Origin: an uncultured Ectothiorhodospiraceae bacterium
GTDB lineage: Bacteria; Pseudomonadota; Gammaproteobacteria; UBA6429; Thiohalophilaceae
Assembly: GCA_947258695.1 (NCBI GenBank)
Contig: CAMYJG010000001.1
Coordinates: 90,858-154,857 of the forward strand
DNA length: 64,000 nt
Direction: 5' to 3'
The translations under genes and the position numbers were made by a program. Shown here one piece after another: positions 9,163 to 17,521 of the stretch. The notes below the pieces were generated by a model. The model was not told where the DNA came from, searched no databases, and worked only from the letters and a program-made list of their open reading frames with translations. Numbering within the stretch: the first letter of the stretch is position 1; every line of letters begins with the position of its first letter.

Positions 9163-9936
9163 GTGATTATTCCTGCTGCAGAAATAACCGCTTTAATTGG
9201 CGCTTACTTATGGCCATTATTCCGGGTTTCAGCCATGGTCGCAGCAGCACCTGTTTTCGGTACACGCAGCGTACCAGCAAAAGTTAAAATCATGATTGCT
9301 TTAGCAATCACGTCCATCCTTGTACCTATCTTGCCAGTACCAGAGGTCAATGTATTCAGCCCGCTAGCAATTATAATTATTGCTCAGCAAATATTAATTG
9401 GATTGATTATCGGCTTTAGTGTGCAACTTGTTTTTAGTGCCGTCATTACCGGCGGACAAATTGTTGCAATGCAAATGGGTTTAGGTTTTTCATTGATGGT
9501 TGACCCGCAAAATGGTGCACAATCTCCTGTATTAAGCCAGTTTTATATAGTCTTGGTTATGCTGGTTTACCTGGCAATCAATGGGCACCTTGTTTTAGTT
9601 GAAGTACTGGCCGAAAGCTTCAGAACAATGCCAATCTCCGCACAAGGTTTGGTTGCTGATGACTTTATGCAAGTTGTACGTTGGGGTACTAATATTTTTG
9701 CAGGTGGTATGGCCATCGCATTACCTGCTATTGCCTCTTTACTAGTGGTAAATATTGCTTTTGGTGTTATGACACGTTCAGCGCCACAACTTAATATCTT
9801 TGCTATTGGTTTTCCAATTACTATGTTATTAGGTTTTGCACTGGTAATGGTGACATTACCTAATGTTGGTCCAAAATCAATTACCTTGTTCAGTGATGTC
9901 TATCACTTGATACAATCGATTCTAGGTATTAAGTAA
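9163..9936 (+). CDS. fliR: Flagellar type III export protein FliR
   Basis: Export-gate subunit with about six membrane helices. The GTG start two bases after fliQ gives MIIPAAEITALIGAYLWPLFR, matching family N-termini; residues such as PVFGTRSVPAKVKI and GLGFSLMVDPQNGAQSPVLSQF are conserved in FliR. Length 257 is normal. Its last base is the first base of flhB (TAATG overlap). Confidence 0.96.
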   Translation: MIIPAAEITALIGAYLWPLFRVSAMVAAAPVFGTRSVPAKVKIMIALAITSILVPILPVPEVNVFSPLAIIIIAQQILIGLIIGFSVQLVFSAVITGGQIVAMQMGLGFSLMVDPQNGAQSPVLSQFYIVLVMLVYLAINGHLVLVEVLAESFRTMPISAQGLVADDFMQVVRWGTNIFAGGMAIALPAIASLLVVNIAFGVMTRSAPQLNIFAIGFPITMLLGFALVMVTLPNVGPKSITLFSDVYHLIQSILGIK

Positions 9937-11072
9937 TGGCTGAAGATACTGGTCAGGAACGTACCGAACAGCCCACCCCGCGACGAATTCAGCAAGCGCG
10001 GGAAAAGGGCCAGGTCCCCACATCACGTGAATTAAATACTATGTTGATGATGTTAATTGCCGGAACCAGCATTATGTTTATTGGCCCAGGCATCGTTACA
10101 GACTTTCAGGATATGTTTCATCGCTACTTGAATATAAGCCGCGAAAATATTTTCGATATCACTTCTATGCCTGTGATGCTTGAAACTGCAATTATTGATG
10201 CACTAATAACATTATCACCTTTTTTTGCATTAATGGTTATATCCGCTGTAGCCGGACCATTAATGATGGGAGGAGTGACCTTCAGCACCCAGGCAATGTC
10301 ATTTAAATGGGAAAAATTAAATCCTGTTACCGGGCTTGGACGCGTTTTTTCTAAGAAAGGTTTGGTAGAACTGGTTAAAGCATTAGTGAAATTTATTATT
10401 ATTGCTACAACCGCCATATTATTTTTATATACACAGATTGATGTTTATCTTGGCCTGGGTAGTGAACCATTAGTTCAAGCATTACCACATATGGCCAACT
10501 TATTGATCTGGTCTTTTCTAGCTATTGCTTCTGTACTCGTTTTCATCGCTTTAATTGATGTGCCATTCCAGATTTACGATTACACACAACAATTAAAAAT
10601 GACATTCCAGGAAATACGGGATGAGAACAAAGATACAGAAGGTAATCCAGATGTGCGTGGTCGTGTTAAAACTGTACAACGTGAAATGGCTCAGCGCCGT
10701 ATGATGGCAGAAGTACCTAAAGCGGATGTTATTATAACCAACCCGGAGCATTATTCTGTTGCTATTAAGTACGATCAAGACTCAATGACTGCACCAGTCG
10801 TAGTTGCAAAGGGTGTAGATATTATCGCAATGCAAATCAGAACGATTGCACGTGAACACGAAGTGCCGATATTACAGGCGCCACCATTAGCACGTGCTTT
10901 ACATCATACCACCGAAATCGATGAAGAAATTCCGGCTGCCTTATATTTAGCTGTTGCTCAGGTATTAGCCTACATCTTTAAATTACGCACTGATTCTCGT
11001 TGGCATAAAAAGAAAAAAGAACACAAGTTAAGCAACCTTCCCATCCCGGAAGACATGCAATTTGATAAATAA
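9936..11072 (+). CDS. flhB: Flagellar export switch protein FlhB
   Basis: Substrate-specificity switch of the flagellar export apparatus. Four membrane helices fill residues about 30-215, after the family N-terminus [19 protein letters not shown]. The cytoplasmic domain has the autocleavage region, which reads [13 protein letters not shown] here: the usual NPTH is NPEH. The scissile Asn-Pro pair is kept. C-terminal residues [14 protein letters not shown] are conserved. Length 378 is normal. Confidence 0.95.
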   Translation: MAEDTGQERTEQPTPRRIQQAREKGQVPTSRELNTMLMMLIAGTSIMFIGPGIVTDFQDMFHRYLNISRENIFDITSMPVMLETAIIDALITLSPFFALMVISAVAGPLMMGGVTFSTQAMSFKWEKLNPVTGLGRVFSKKGLVELVKALVKFIIIATTAILFLYTQIDVYLGLGSEPLVQALPHMANLLIWSFLAIASVLVFIALIDVPFQIYDYTQQLKMTFQEIRDENKDTEGNPDVRGRVKTVQREMAQRRMMAEVPKADVIITNPEHYSVAIKYDQDSMTAPVVVAKGVDIIAMQIRTIAREHEVPILQAPPLARALHHTTEIDEEIPAALYLAVAQVLAYIFKLRTDSRWHKKKKEHKLSNLPIPEDMQFDK

Positions 11073-11095
11073 ACTTAATAGTTAAAGGTATAAAA

Positions 11096-13068
11096 GTGGC
11101 AGAGCAAACTGTTTTAGTTGATAACATGAAAAGTATGACCCGCAACGGTTTAGGTGCACCGCTATTATTATTGGTTATGATGGCCATGATAGTCGTGCCC
11201 CTGGCACCATTTATGCTGGATGTTTTTTTTAGCTTTAATATTTCACTTGCCCTGGTTGTTCTATTAGTGACTGTATATAGCCTGCGACCTTTAGACTTTT
11301 CATTATTTCCAACCATCTTGCTGGTGACAACATTATTAAGGCTTGCTTTAAATGTTGCCTCAACACGTATAGTTTTACTCGAAGGTCATACCGGTGGTGA
11401 TGCCGCTGGTCAGGTAATAAAAGCATTTGGTGAATTTGTAATTGGTGGTAATTATGCAGTTGGTATTATCGTATTCGCCATCTTGGTAATCATTAACTTT
11501 GTAGTTATTACTAAAGGTGCAACACGTATATCTGAAGTAAGCGCGCGTTTTACTTTAGATGCCATGCCCGGTAAACAAATGGCTATCGATGCTGACTTAA
11601 ATGCTGGCCTGATAGATTCTGATGACGCACGTCGATTAATATACTCGGTGGTTTAGTGATTGGCATGCTACAACATGATCTGAGCTTTGCTGTAGCGGCT
11701 AAAAATTATGTTTTATTAACTGTCGGTGATGGTCTGGTTGCTCAAATTCCAGCCCTGTTACTTTCCACAGCGGCAGGTATTATCGTTACACGTGTATCCA
11801 GCACCCAGGATATGGGTGAACAGGTATTAAGTCAGTTGTTTAAAAAGCCAAAAGCTCTGGCTGTTACTGCATCTATTCTTGGTGTTATGGGTATTATTCC
11901 AGGAATGCCACATTTTGCTTTTTTAACCTTAGCTATTGCCAGTGGACTTGCGGCGTACTTCTTATATCAGAAACAAGCACAACCTGTTGTTGAAGAGCCG
12001 ACTGTTGAGAAGGTGGAACAACCTCCAGAAAGTCGTGAATTAAGTTGGGATGATGTCACACCCGTCGACACTATCGGGCTCGAAGTTGGCTACCGCCTGA
12101 TTCCTATGGTCGACAAAGATCAAGGTGGCCAGTTAATGGCAAGAATTAAAGGTGTACGAAAAAAACTATCTCAGGAGCTGGGCTTTCTTATTCCGGCAGT
12201 GCATATTCGGGATAACCTGGAATTACCACCAAATGGATACCGTATTACATTAATGGGTGTCAGCGTTGGTGAAGCGGATATACAGCCGGAAAAAGATATG
12301 GCGATTAATCCGGGCCAGGTATATGGCACGATATCCGGAGTAGAAACAAAAGATCCTGCTTTTGGTTTGGATGCTTTGTGGATTGAAGGCGCACAACGTG
12401 ATCATGCACAGACATTAGGATATACCGTCGTTGACTCTAATACCGTGATAGCGACTCATTTAAGCCAGTTATTACAAACACATGCCAATGAATTACTCGG
12501 CCATGAAGAAGTACAACACTTATTGGATAAACTCGCTGAATCAGCACCTAAGCTGGTAGAGAACCTGGTACCCGATACCTTGAACTTAGGCATTATTGTT
12601 AAAGTACTTCAAAGCTTGCTAGCTGAAGGCATTCCGGTCCGTGATATACGGACGATCGCCGAAACATTGGCAGAACATGCCAGTCGAAGTCAGGATCCTG
12701 ACGAACTCACAACAGCAGTTCGTACCTCACTAGGACGTATGATCGTCCAACAAATCAATGGCATGGCGGCTGAGCTCTCTGTTATCACCCTGGATCCAAA
12801 TCTGGAACAGTTGTTGCATCAAGCAGTACAGGCAGACGGAGTAGGTGGCGTCGAACCAGGTTTAGCTGAGCGCTTATTTACGGCTTTACAAGAAAGCGTT
12901 CAGAAACAAGAAGCAATGGGACAACCTGCAGTACTTCTTGTTTCAGGCCTGATTAGAACGATGTTAGCCAGGTTTGTAAAACATACCATTCCTAACTTAC
13001 ATGTTCTGTCATATAACGAGATTCCTAGTGACAAACAGATTCGAATTGTTGCAACCGTTGGACAATAA
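11096..13068 (+). pseudogene. flhA: Flagellar export protein FlhA, split by a frameshifting internal deletion
   Basis: Two ORFs, 11096-11656 and 11656-13068, are the N- and C-terminal parts of FlhA. The first starts at GTG, has membrane helices and ends inside [10 protein letters not shown] before running into TAG. The second frame enters as [15 protein letters not shown] and runs through the last membrane helices and the whole cytoplasmic domain without further damage. About 34 residues expected between DDARR and INILGG are missing; in relatives they hold the strongly conserved ADFYGSMDGASKFVRGDA stretch. The break is near 11634 and the missing length is 3n+1. As written the gene cannot make intact FlhA, which flagellar assembly needs. 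An assembly error is possible because all neighbours are intact. Confidence 0.85.
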
Positions 13069-13158
13069 GACTCAGATGAGCATTGAAGCTCACCAGGGAT
13101 CAGTAAATACGATATAGCCTTGGACTGTAAACAGTCTGATTAACTGGGGCAGAGAAAG

Positions 13159-14496
13159 ATGAATATAAAACGATTTGTAGCCGATGATATGCGAACCGCA
13201 TTGCGTAAAGTGAGTGAAACACTGGGTCCTGATGCCGTGATTTTATCAAACAATCGAATAGATGAAGGAATCGAGATTGTTGCTGCCATTGATTATGATG
13301 AATCATTAATTGGTGAACCTGAAACAAGTTCAGAAATTAAACAAAATCCTTTTATTCATAATGATGCAGAAGTTACGTCCTCTCATATTGAAAAAAGAAA
13401 TCGTGATGCCGCGTATGATGATCTGCGTTACGGCAGAAACATCCCTGTAACTGATGACAAGCCTTTAACAAAACCATATCAACCGACTAACTTTTCCGCT
13501 CAGCCCGAGTTACAACAGCATGCACAAGTGAATGAACATTTATGGACTGAAGAACCTGCTTTTATGGAAATGCAGTCGGAACTAAAATCATTAAGAGGTT
13601 TACTGGTAAATCAATTATCCGGTCTAAGCTGGGGCAATGAAGTTCAATACCATCCATTACGTGCACGACTATTACAACGCCTAATGTCATTAGGCCTGAG
13701 TCCAAAACTTGCAAAAGACATCGCTGCAAATGTTAACGAAGAAAAAGATTTTGAACACAACTGGCGTCTGGCTTTAGGAGAGCTCGCTCATCGTCTGCCA
13801 GTTGGAGAAAATGAAATTATTGAAAAAGGCGGTGTCGTTGCACTTGTTGGTGCTACTGGTGTTGGTAAAACAACAACCATTGCCAAGCTTGCAGCCCGTT
13901 ATACTTTAAAACATGGCCCACATCGTGTGGCTTTAATTACTACGGATAATTACCGTGTCGCAGCACAGGAGCAACTACGCAGCTATGCACGTATCATGGG
14001 TATCCCCATGCGTATTACAGGTGATGCAGATAGTTTGCGTGAAGCCCTTGATAGCCTGCGAGACAAGGAGTTAATTTTAATTGATACCGCCGGTATGAGT
14101 CAGCGCGATATGATGTTAAATAAACAGTTTGCTATGTTGCAAGCAGAGGGTTTACCCCTGATAAAAATATACCTGACATTAGCAACTAATTGTCAACGCG
14201 GGGTGCTCAATGAAACAGGTGATAAATTTAAAGAAATGAATTTATCTGGCTGCATATTAACTAAAGTTGATGAAACAACCAGCATGGGTGGCGCTTTAAC
14301 AGTTGCCATCGAAAACGACCTGGAAATTTCATATTTTTGTGATGGCCAGCAAGTACCTGAAGATATTCATTTAGCCCGGGCTCACAATATTGTAAGTCGA
14401 AGTGTCTCTGTTATGCAGCATATGGCAACGACGAATAGTTACGATGAGACGACATCACTCACAGTAGGTGGTATGGTAGCAAATGGAAATGGTTGA
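13159..14496 (+). CDS. flhF: Flagellar placement GTPase FlhF
   Basis: SRP-family GTPase that fixes the pole at which the flagellum forms. The N-terminal B domain starts MNIKRFVADDMRTALRKVSETLGPDAVILS, typical of FlhF. A poorly conserved linker (about 60-150) precedes the NG domain with P-loop GATGVGKTTTIAKLAARY, TTDNYRVAAQEQLRSY, DTAGMSQRD and TKVDE. Length 445 is in the family range. It overlaps fleN by 14 bases. Confidence 0.96.
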   Translation: MNIKRFVADDMRTALRKVSETLGPDAVILSNNRIDEGIEIVAAIDYDESLIGEPETSSEIKQNPFIHNDAEVTSSHIEKRNRDAAYDDLRYGRNIPVTDDKPLTKPYQPTNFSAQPELQQHAQVNEHLWTEEPAFMEMQSELKSLRGLLVNQLSGLSWGNEVQYHPLRARLLQRLMSLGLSPKLAKDIAANVNEEKDFEHNWRLALGELAHRLPVGENEIIEKGGVVALVGATGVGKTTTIAKLAARYTLKHGPHRVALITTDNYRVAAQEQLRSYARIMGIPMRITGDADSLREALDSLRDKELILIDTAGMSQRDMMLNKQFAMLQAEGLPLIKIYLTLATNCQRGVLNETGDKFKEMNLSGCILTKVDETTSMGGALTVAIENDLEISYFCDGQQVPEDIHLARAHNIVSRSVSVMQHMATTNSYDETTSLTVGGMVANGNG

Positions 14497-15379
14497 TATT
14501 GTAGATTTTCCCGATAAACTCGATCAAGCCGCAGGATTAAGACGAATGGCAAAACCAAAGCCCGTTAGAGTTATAACAATTGCAAGTGGTAAAGGGGGTG
14601 TTGGAAAAACCAACGTTTCAGTTAACCTCGCTGTAGCACTTGCTTCTCAAAATAAAAATGTCACTATACTGGATGCTGATTTAGGCCTGGCAAATATTGA
14701 TGTCATGCTAGGTCTCCATTCAGACAAAAACTTGTCGCATGTTATGAAAGGCGAATGCGAACTTGAAGAAATATTACTTGATGGCCCTAATGGCATAAAA
14801 GTTATACCTGCATCTTCTGGTATTAAAAATATGGCAGAGATGTCTCCTGCAGAACATGCCGGTCTGGTAAGCGCTTTTAGCGAACTTAGTCATGATATAG
14901 ATGTATTATTAGTTGATTCAGCAGCAGGCATTTCAGAAAGTGTAGTGAGCTTTTCACGTGCAGCACAGGAAGTCATTATAGTTGTATGTGATGAACCTGC
15001 TTCTATTACTGATGCCTATGCTTTAATAAAACTTCTCAGTAGTGAACAAGATATATTTAAATTTCATGTTTTAGCTAACATGGTGTCTGGTCCACAGCAA
15101 GGCAGGGAAGTGTATGACAAGTTAGCGAAAGTATCGAATCGTTTTCTTGATGTTGCGTTAGATTATATCGGTCATATACCTTACGATGAGCACTTACAGA
15201 AGGCTGTTAAGCGTCAAAAATCCGTCGTTGAAGTCTTTCCACGCAGCAGAGCAGCGCAATCATTTCAAACATTGTCAAAAAAGGTAAACAATTGGCCTAT
15301 ACCCACTGCATCAGGTGGACACCTTGAGTTTTTTGTGGAAAGGTTAGTGTCGGGATCAACATTGGAGGTTCTGCCATGA
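14483..15379 (+). CDS. fleN: Flagellar number regulator FleN (FlhG), ParA/MinD-type ATPase
   Basis: Limits flagellar number by antagonising FlhF and the master regulator FleQ. A short N-terminal helix with DQAAGLRRM, the FlhF-activating motif region, precedes a deviant Walker A (SGKGGVGKTN), the switch DADLGLANID and the VDSAAGI motif. The C-terminal amphipathic helix is present. Length 298. The start overlaps flhF and the stop overlaps the fliA start, a tight flhF-fleN-fliA unit. Confidence 0.95.
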   Translation: MEMVDIVDFPDKLDQAAGLRRMAKPKPVRVITIASGKGGVGKTNVSVNLAVALASQNKNVTILDADLGLANIDVMLGLHSDKNLSHVMKGECELEEILLDGPNGIKVIPASSGIKNMAEMSPAEHAGLVSAFSELSHDIDVLLVDSAAGISESVVSFSRAAQEVIIVVCDEPASITDAYALIKLLSSEQDIFKFHVLANMVSGPQQGREVYDKLAKVSNRFLDVALDYIGHIPYDEHLQKAVKRQKSVVEVFPRSRAAQSFQTLSKKVNNWPIPTASGGHLEFFVERLVSGSTLEVLP

Positions 15380-16104
15380 ATGGCATAGCAGCATATTCAG
15401 AACAACAACCTAACTATACCGATGATATGGTAGAGCGTCATGCACCTCTCGTTAAGAGAATTGCATGTCATTTAATTAACCGTTTACCTGCTTGCGTACA
15501 ACTTGAAGACATGGTTCAGGCTGGCATGATTGGTTTGTTAGAAGCTACCGGAAAGTATGACGAATCACAAGGCGCCAGTTTCGAAACATATGCTGGCATT
15601 CGTATTCGTGGTTCAATGTTAGATGAAATTCGTAAGAACGATTGGGCGCCTCGCTCAGTTCATCGTAAAGCCCGGCAAGTAGCCGAAGCAGTCCGCGAAA
15701 TTGAAAACGAACATGGCAGAGATGCACGAGATATAGAAATTGCCGAAACTCTCGACATGAGTTTAGGTGAATATTACAAAATTCTGCAGGATAATAGTTA
15801 CCATAAAGTACTTAGTGTCGATGATACTAGTGTCACAACTGGTGAGACTATGCTTGATAGCATGTCTGATAATGCGCCAGGCATTCTTGATGGTATGCAT
15901 AAAGATGATATGCAAAAACTGTTATCAGAAGCGATCGCAGGATTACCTGAACGCGAACGTTTAGTCATGGCGCTTTATTACGATGAAGAACTTAATTTGC
16001 GCGAAATAGGCGCTGTTATGGGTGTCAGCGAATCACGTGTTAGCCAGATTCATAGTCAGGCTATTATTCGCTTACAATCACGTATGTCTGTTCGTCCTGA
16101 ATGA
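15376..16104 (+). CDS. fliA: RNA polymerase sigma factor FliA (sigma-28)
   Basis: Directs transcription of late flagellar and chemotaxis genes. Region 2 includes HAPLVKRIACHLINRLPACVQLEDMVQAGMIGLLEA and the DNA-melting segment RIRGSMLDEIRKNDW. Region 3 is RSVHRKARQVAEAVRE, and region 4 has LPERERLVMALYYDEELNLREIGAVMGVSESRVSQIHSQA. Length 242 is normal. A matching sigma-28 promoter is visible upstream of cheY. The anti-sigma factor FlgM is not in the window. Confidence 0.97.
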   Translation: MNGIAAYSEQQPNYTDDMVERHAPLVKRIACHLINRLPACVQLEDMVQAGMIGLLEATGKYDESQGASFETYAGIRIRGSMLDEIRKNDWAPRSVHRKARQVAEAVREIENEHGRDARDIEIAETLDMSLGEYYKILQDNSYHKVLSVDDTSVTTGETMLDSMSDNAPGILDGMHKDDMQKLLSEAIAGLPERERLVMALYYDEELNLREIGAVMGVSESRVSQIHSQAIIRLQSRMSVRPE

Positions 16105-16237
16105 GAGTAACGCTAAATTATCCATACTTTTATTCACGTTACTTTCACTTTTTACCCACTTTTTGACCAAAACCCTCTCTAAAATAATTATTTAAAAAGA
16201 TTTCAACACTTTTTAAACATTGTTTTCTTCTTTTCCT

Positions 16238-16264
16238 TAAGAAATCTCGCTAACTGGCCGATAA
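16238..16264 (+). promoter_or_regulatory. Sigma-28 (FliA) promoter of the chemotaxis genes
   Basis: TAAG (16238-16241), 15 bases, then a perfect GCCGATAA -10 element (16257-16264). Spacing matches the FliA consensus TAAA-N15-GCCGATAA. The predicted start lies about 80 bases before cheY. The rest of the 251-base gap after fliA holds no ORF that I can support. Confidence 0.75.
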
Positions 16265-16355
16265 CTTTCATAACTATAGTGATAATTCTTGCTTTAATAC
16301 GCCTTTATTATAGTCAGGAATAATCGGTTTAAATGTGTACTGCGGAGGATAACTT

Positions 16356-16739
16356 GTGGACACGGATATGAAAATTCTTGTTGTAGATGATTTTTCTACA
16401 ATGCGTCGAATAATTAAAAATTTACTACGAGACTTGGGCTTCAATAATACCAGTGAAGCTGATGATGGGTTAACTGCATTACCAATGCTAAAGAGTGGTG
16501 ACTTTGATTTATTAGTCACTGACTGGAATATGCCTGGTATGCAAGGGATTGATTTGCTCAAGGCCGTAAGAGCAGACGAAAACCTACAAAATATACCTGT
16601 CTTAATGGTAACAGCTGAACAGAAAAAAGAACAAATTGTTGAAGCTGCTCAGGCTGGTGTTAATGGCTATATTGTAAAACCCTTTACTGCTTTAATCCTA
16701 AAAGAAAAGCTAGAAAAGATTTTTGCACGCATTAATTAA
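16356..16739 (+). CDS. cheY: Chemotaxis response regulator CheY
   Basis: Single receiver domain that carries the signal from CheA to the FliM switch. The start is GTG, with a strong GGAGGA seven bases upstream. Visible receiver residues: acidic pair in VVDDFSTMRR, phosphoacceptor Asp in LLVTDWNMPGMQG, the Thr in MVTAEQKK, and Lys in YIVKPFTA. Length 127 is standard. cheZ follows after 20 bases. Confidence 0.97.
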   Translation: MDTDMKILVVDDFSTMRRIIKNLLRDLGFNNTSEADDGLTALPMLKSGDFDLLVTDWNMPGMQGIDLLKAVRADENLQNIPVLMVTAEQKKEQIVEAAQAGVNGYIVKPFTALILKEKLEKIFARIN

Positions 16740-16759
16740 TGTAGTTAGGGATTTAAATC

Positions 16760-17497
16760 ATGATAGAAGACGAAGAACTTATTACTGACGACAATATTGC
16801 CAGGGTAAAAGATCTGTTAGTTTGCATGGAAAAAGGTCATGAAGAAGAGGCAATTGAAATCATTGATGAGTTAACGACAATTCGTGAGACTGAACTTTAC
16901 CAGGATATGGGTAAGCTGACTCGAGAATTACATGATGCAATTTCAAATTTTGGTGTTGATGATTCAATAAGTATCATGGCAGAAAAAAGTATTCCCGATG
17001 CCCGGGAAAGATTGAATTATGTTATTTCTAAAACAGATGAAGCTGCAAATAGCACTTTAGAAGCGATTGAAGAATCAATTCCGATATGTGACAACTTAAA
17101 TGATCAGGCATCAGAATTGCATACATCATGGCAGAAGTTTACTAATCGAGAGTTATCGGCTGATGAGTTTCGTGCTTTAAGTAAAAATATTGAGGCGTTT
17201 TTCACAAAAACTCAAGATATGGGAACAGTAAAAGACCATTTAACGGCTATATTGCTTGCACAAGAATACCAGGATTTAACCGGACAAATAATCAAGAAAG
17301 TGATTAACCTGGTAGGTGAAGTAGAAGATAAATTAATAGGATTAATACAAATAACCGGCGCTCCACAGGTTGATGAAAGTAAAGCAAAAGATGATGCCGC
17401 AGAACTGGATGGCCCACCTGTTCCAGGCCTTGCACACAAAGATACAGTATCAGGCCAGGATGAAGTAGATGATTTACTTTCTAGCCTGGGATTTTAA
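16760..17497 (+). CDS. cheZ: Protein phosphatase CheZ
   Basis: Removes phosphate from CheY. The long helical hairpin contains LLAQEYQDLTGQIIKKVINLV, with the catalytic Gln region. The acidic linker ends in the C-terminal CheY-binding peptide DDLLSSLGF. Length 245 is normal. It lies between cheY and cheA in the expected order. Confidence 0.95.
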   Translation: MIEDEELITDDNIARVKDLLVCMEKGHEEEAIEIIDELTTIRETELYQDMGKLTRELHDAISNFGVDDSISIMAEKSIPDARERLNYVISKTDEAANSTLEAIEESIPICDNLNDQASELHTSWQKFTNRELSADEFRALSKNIEAFFTKTQDMGTVKDHLTAILLAQEYQDLTGQIIKKVINLVGEVEDKLIGLIQITGAPQVDESKAKDDAAELDGPPVPGLAHKDTVSGQDEVDDLLSSLGF

Positions 17498-17521
17498 TAA
17501 TGAAGTTGGAAATTTAGTACT

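Noticed and set aside
11635-11660. Programmed frameshift in flhA
   Set aside because: A frameshift alone would not restore the protein: about 34 conserved residues are missing, so a deletion or assembly gap is needed.
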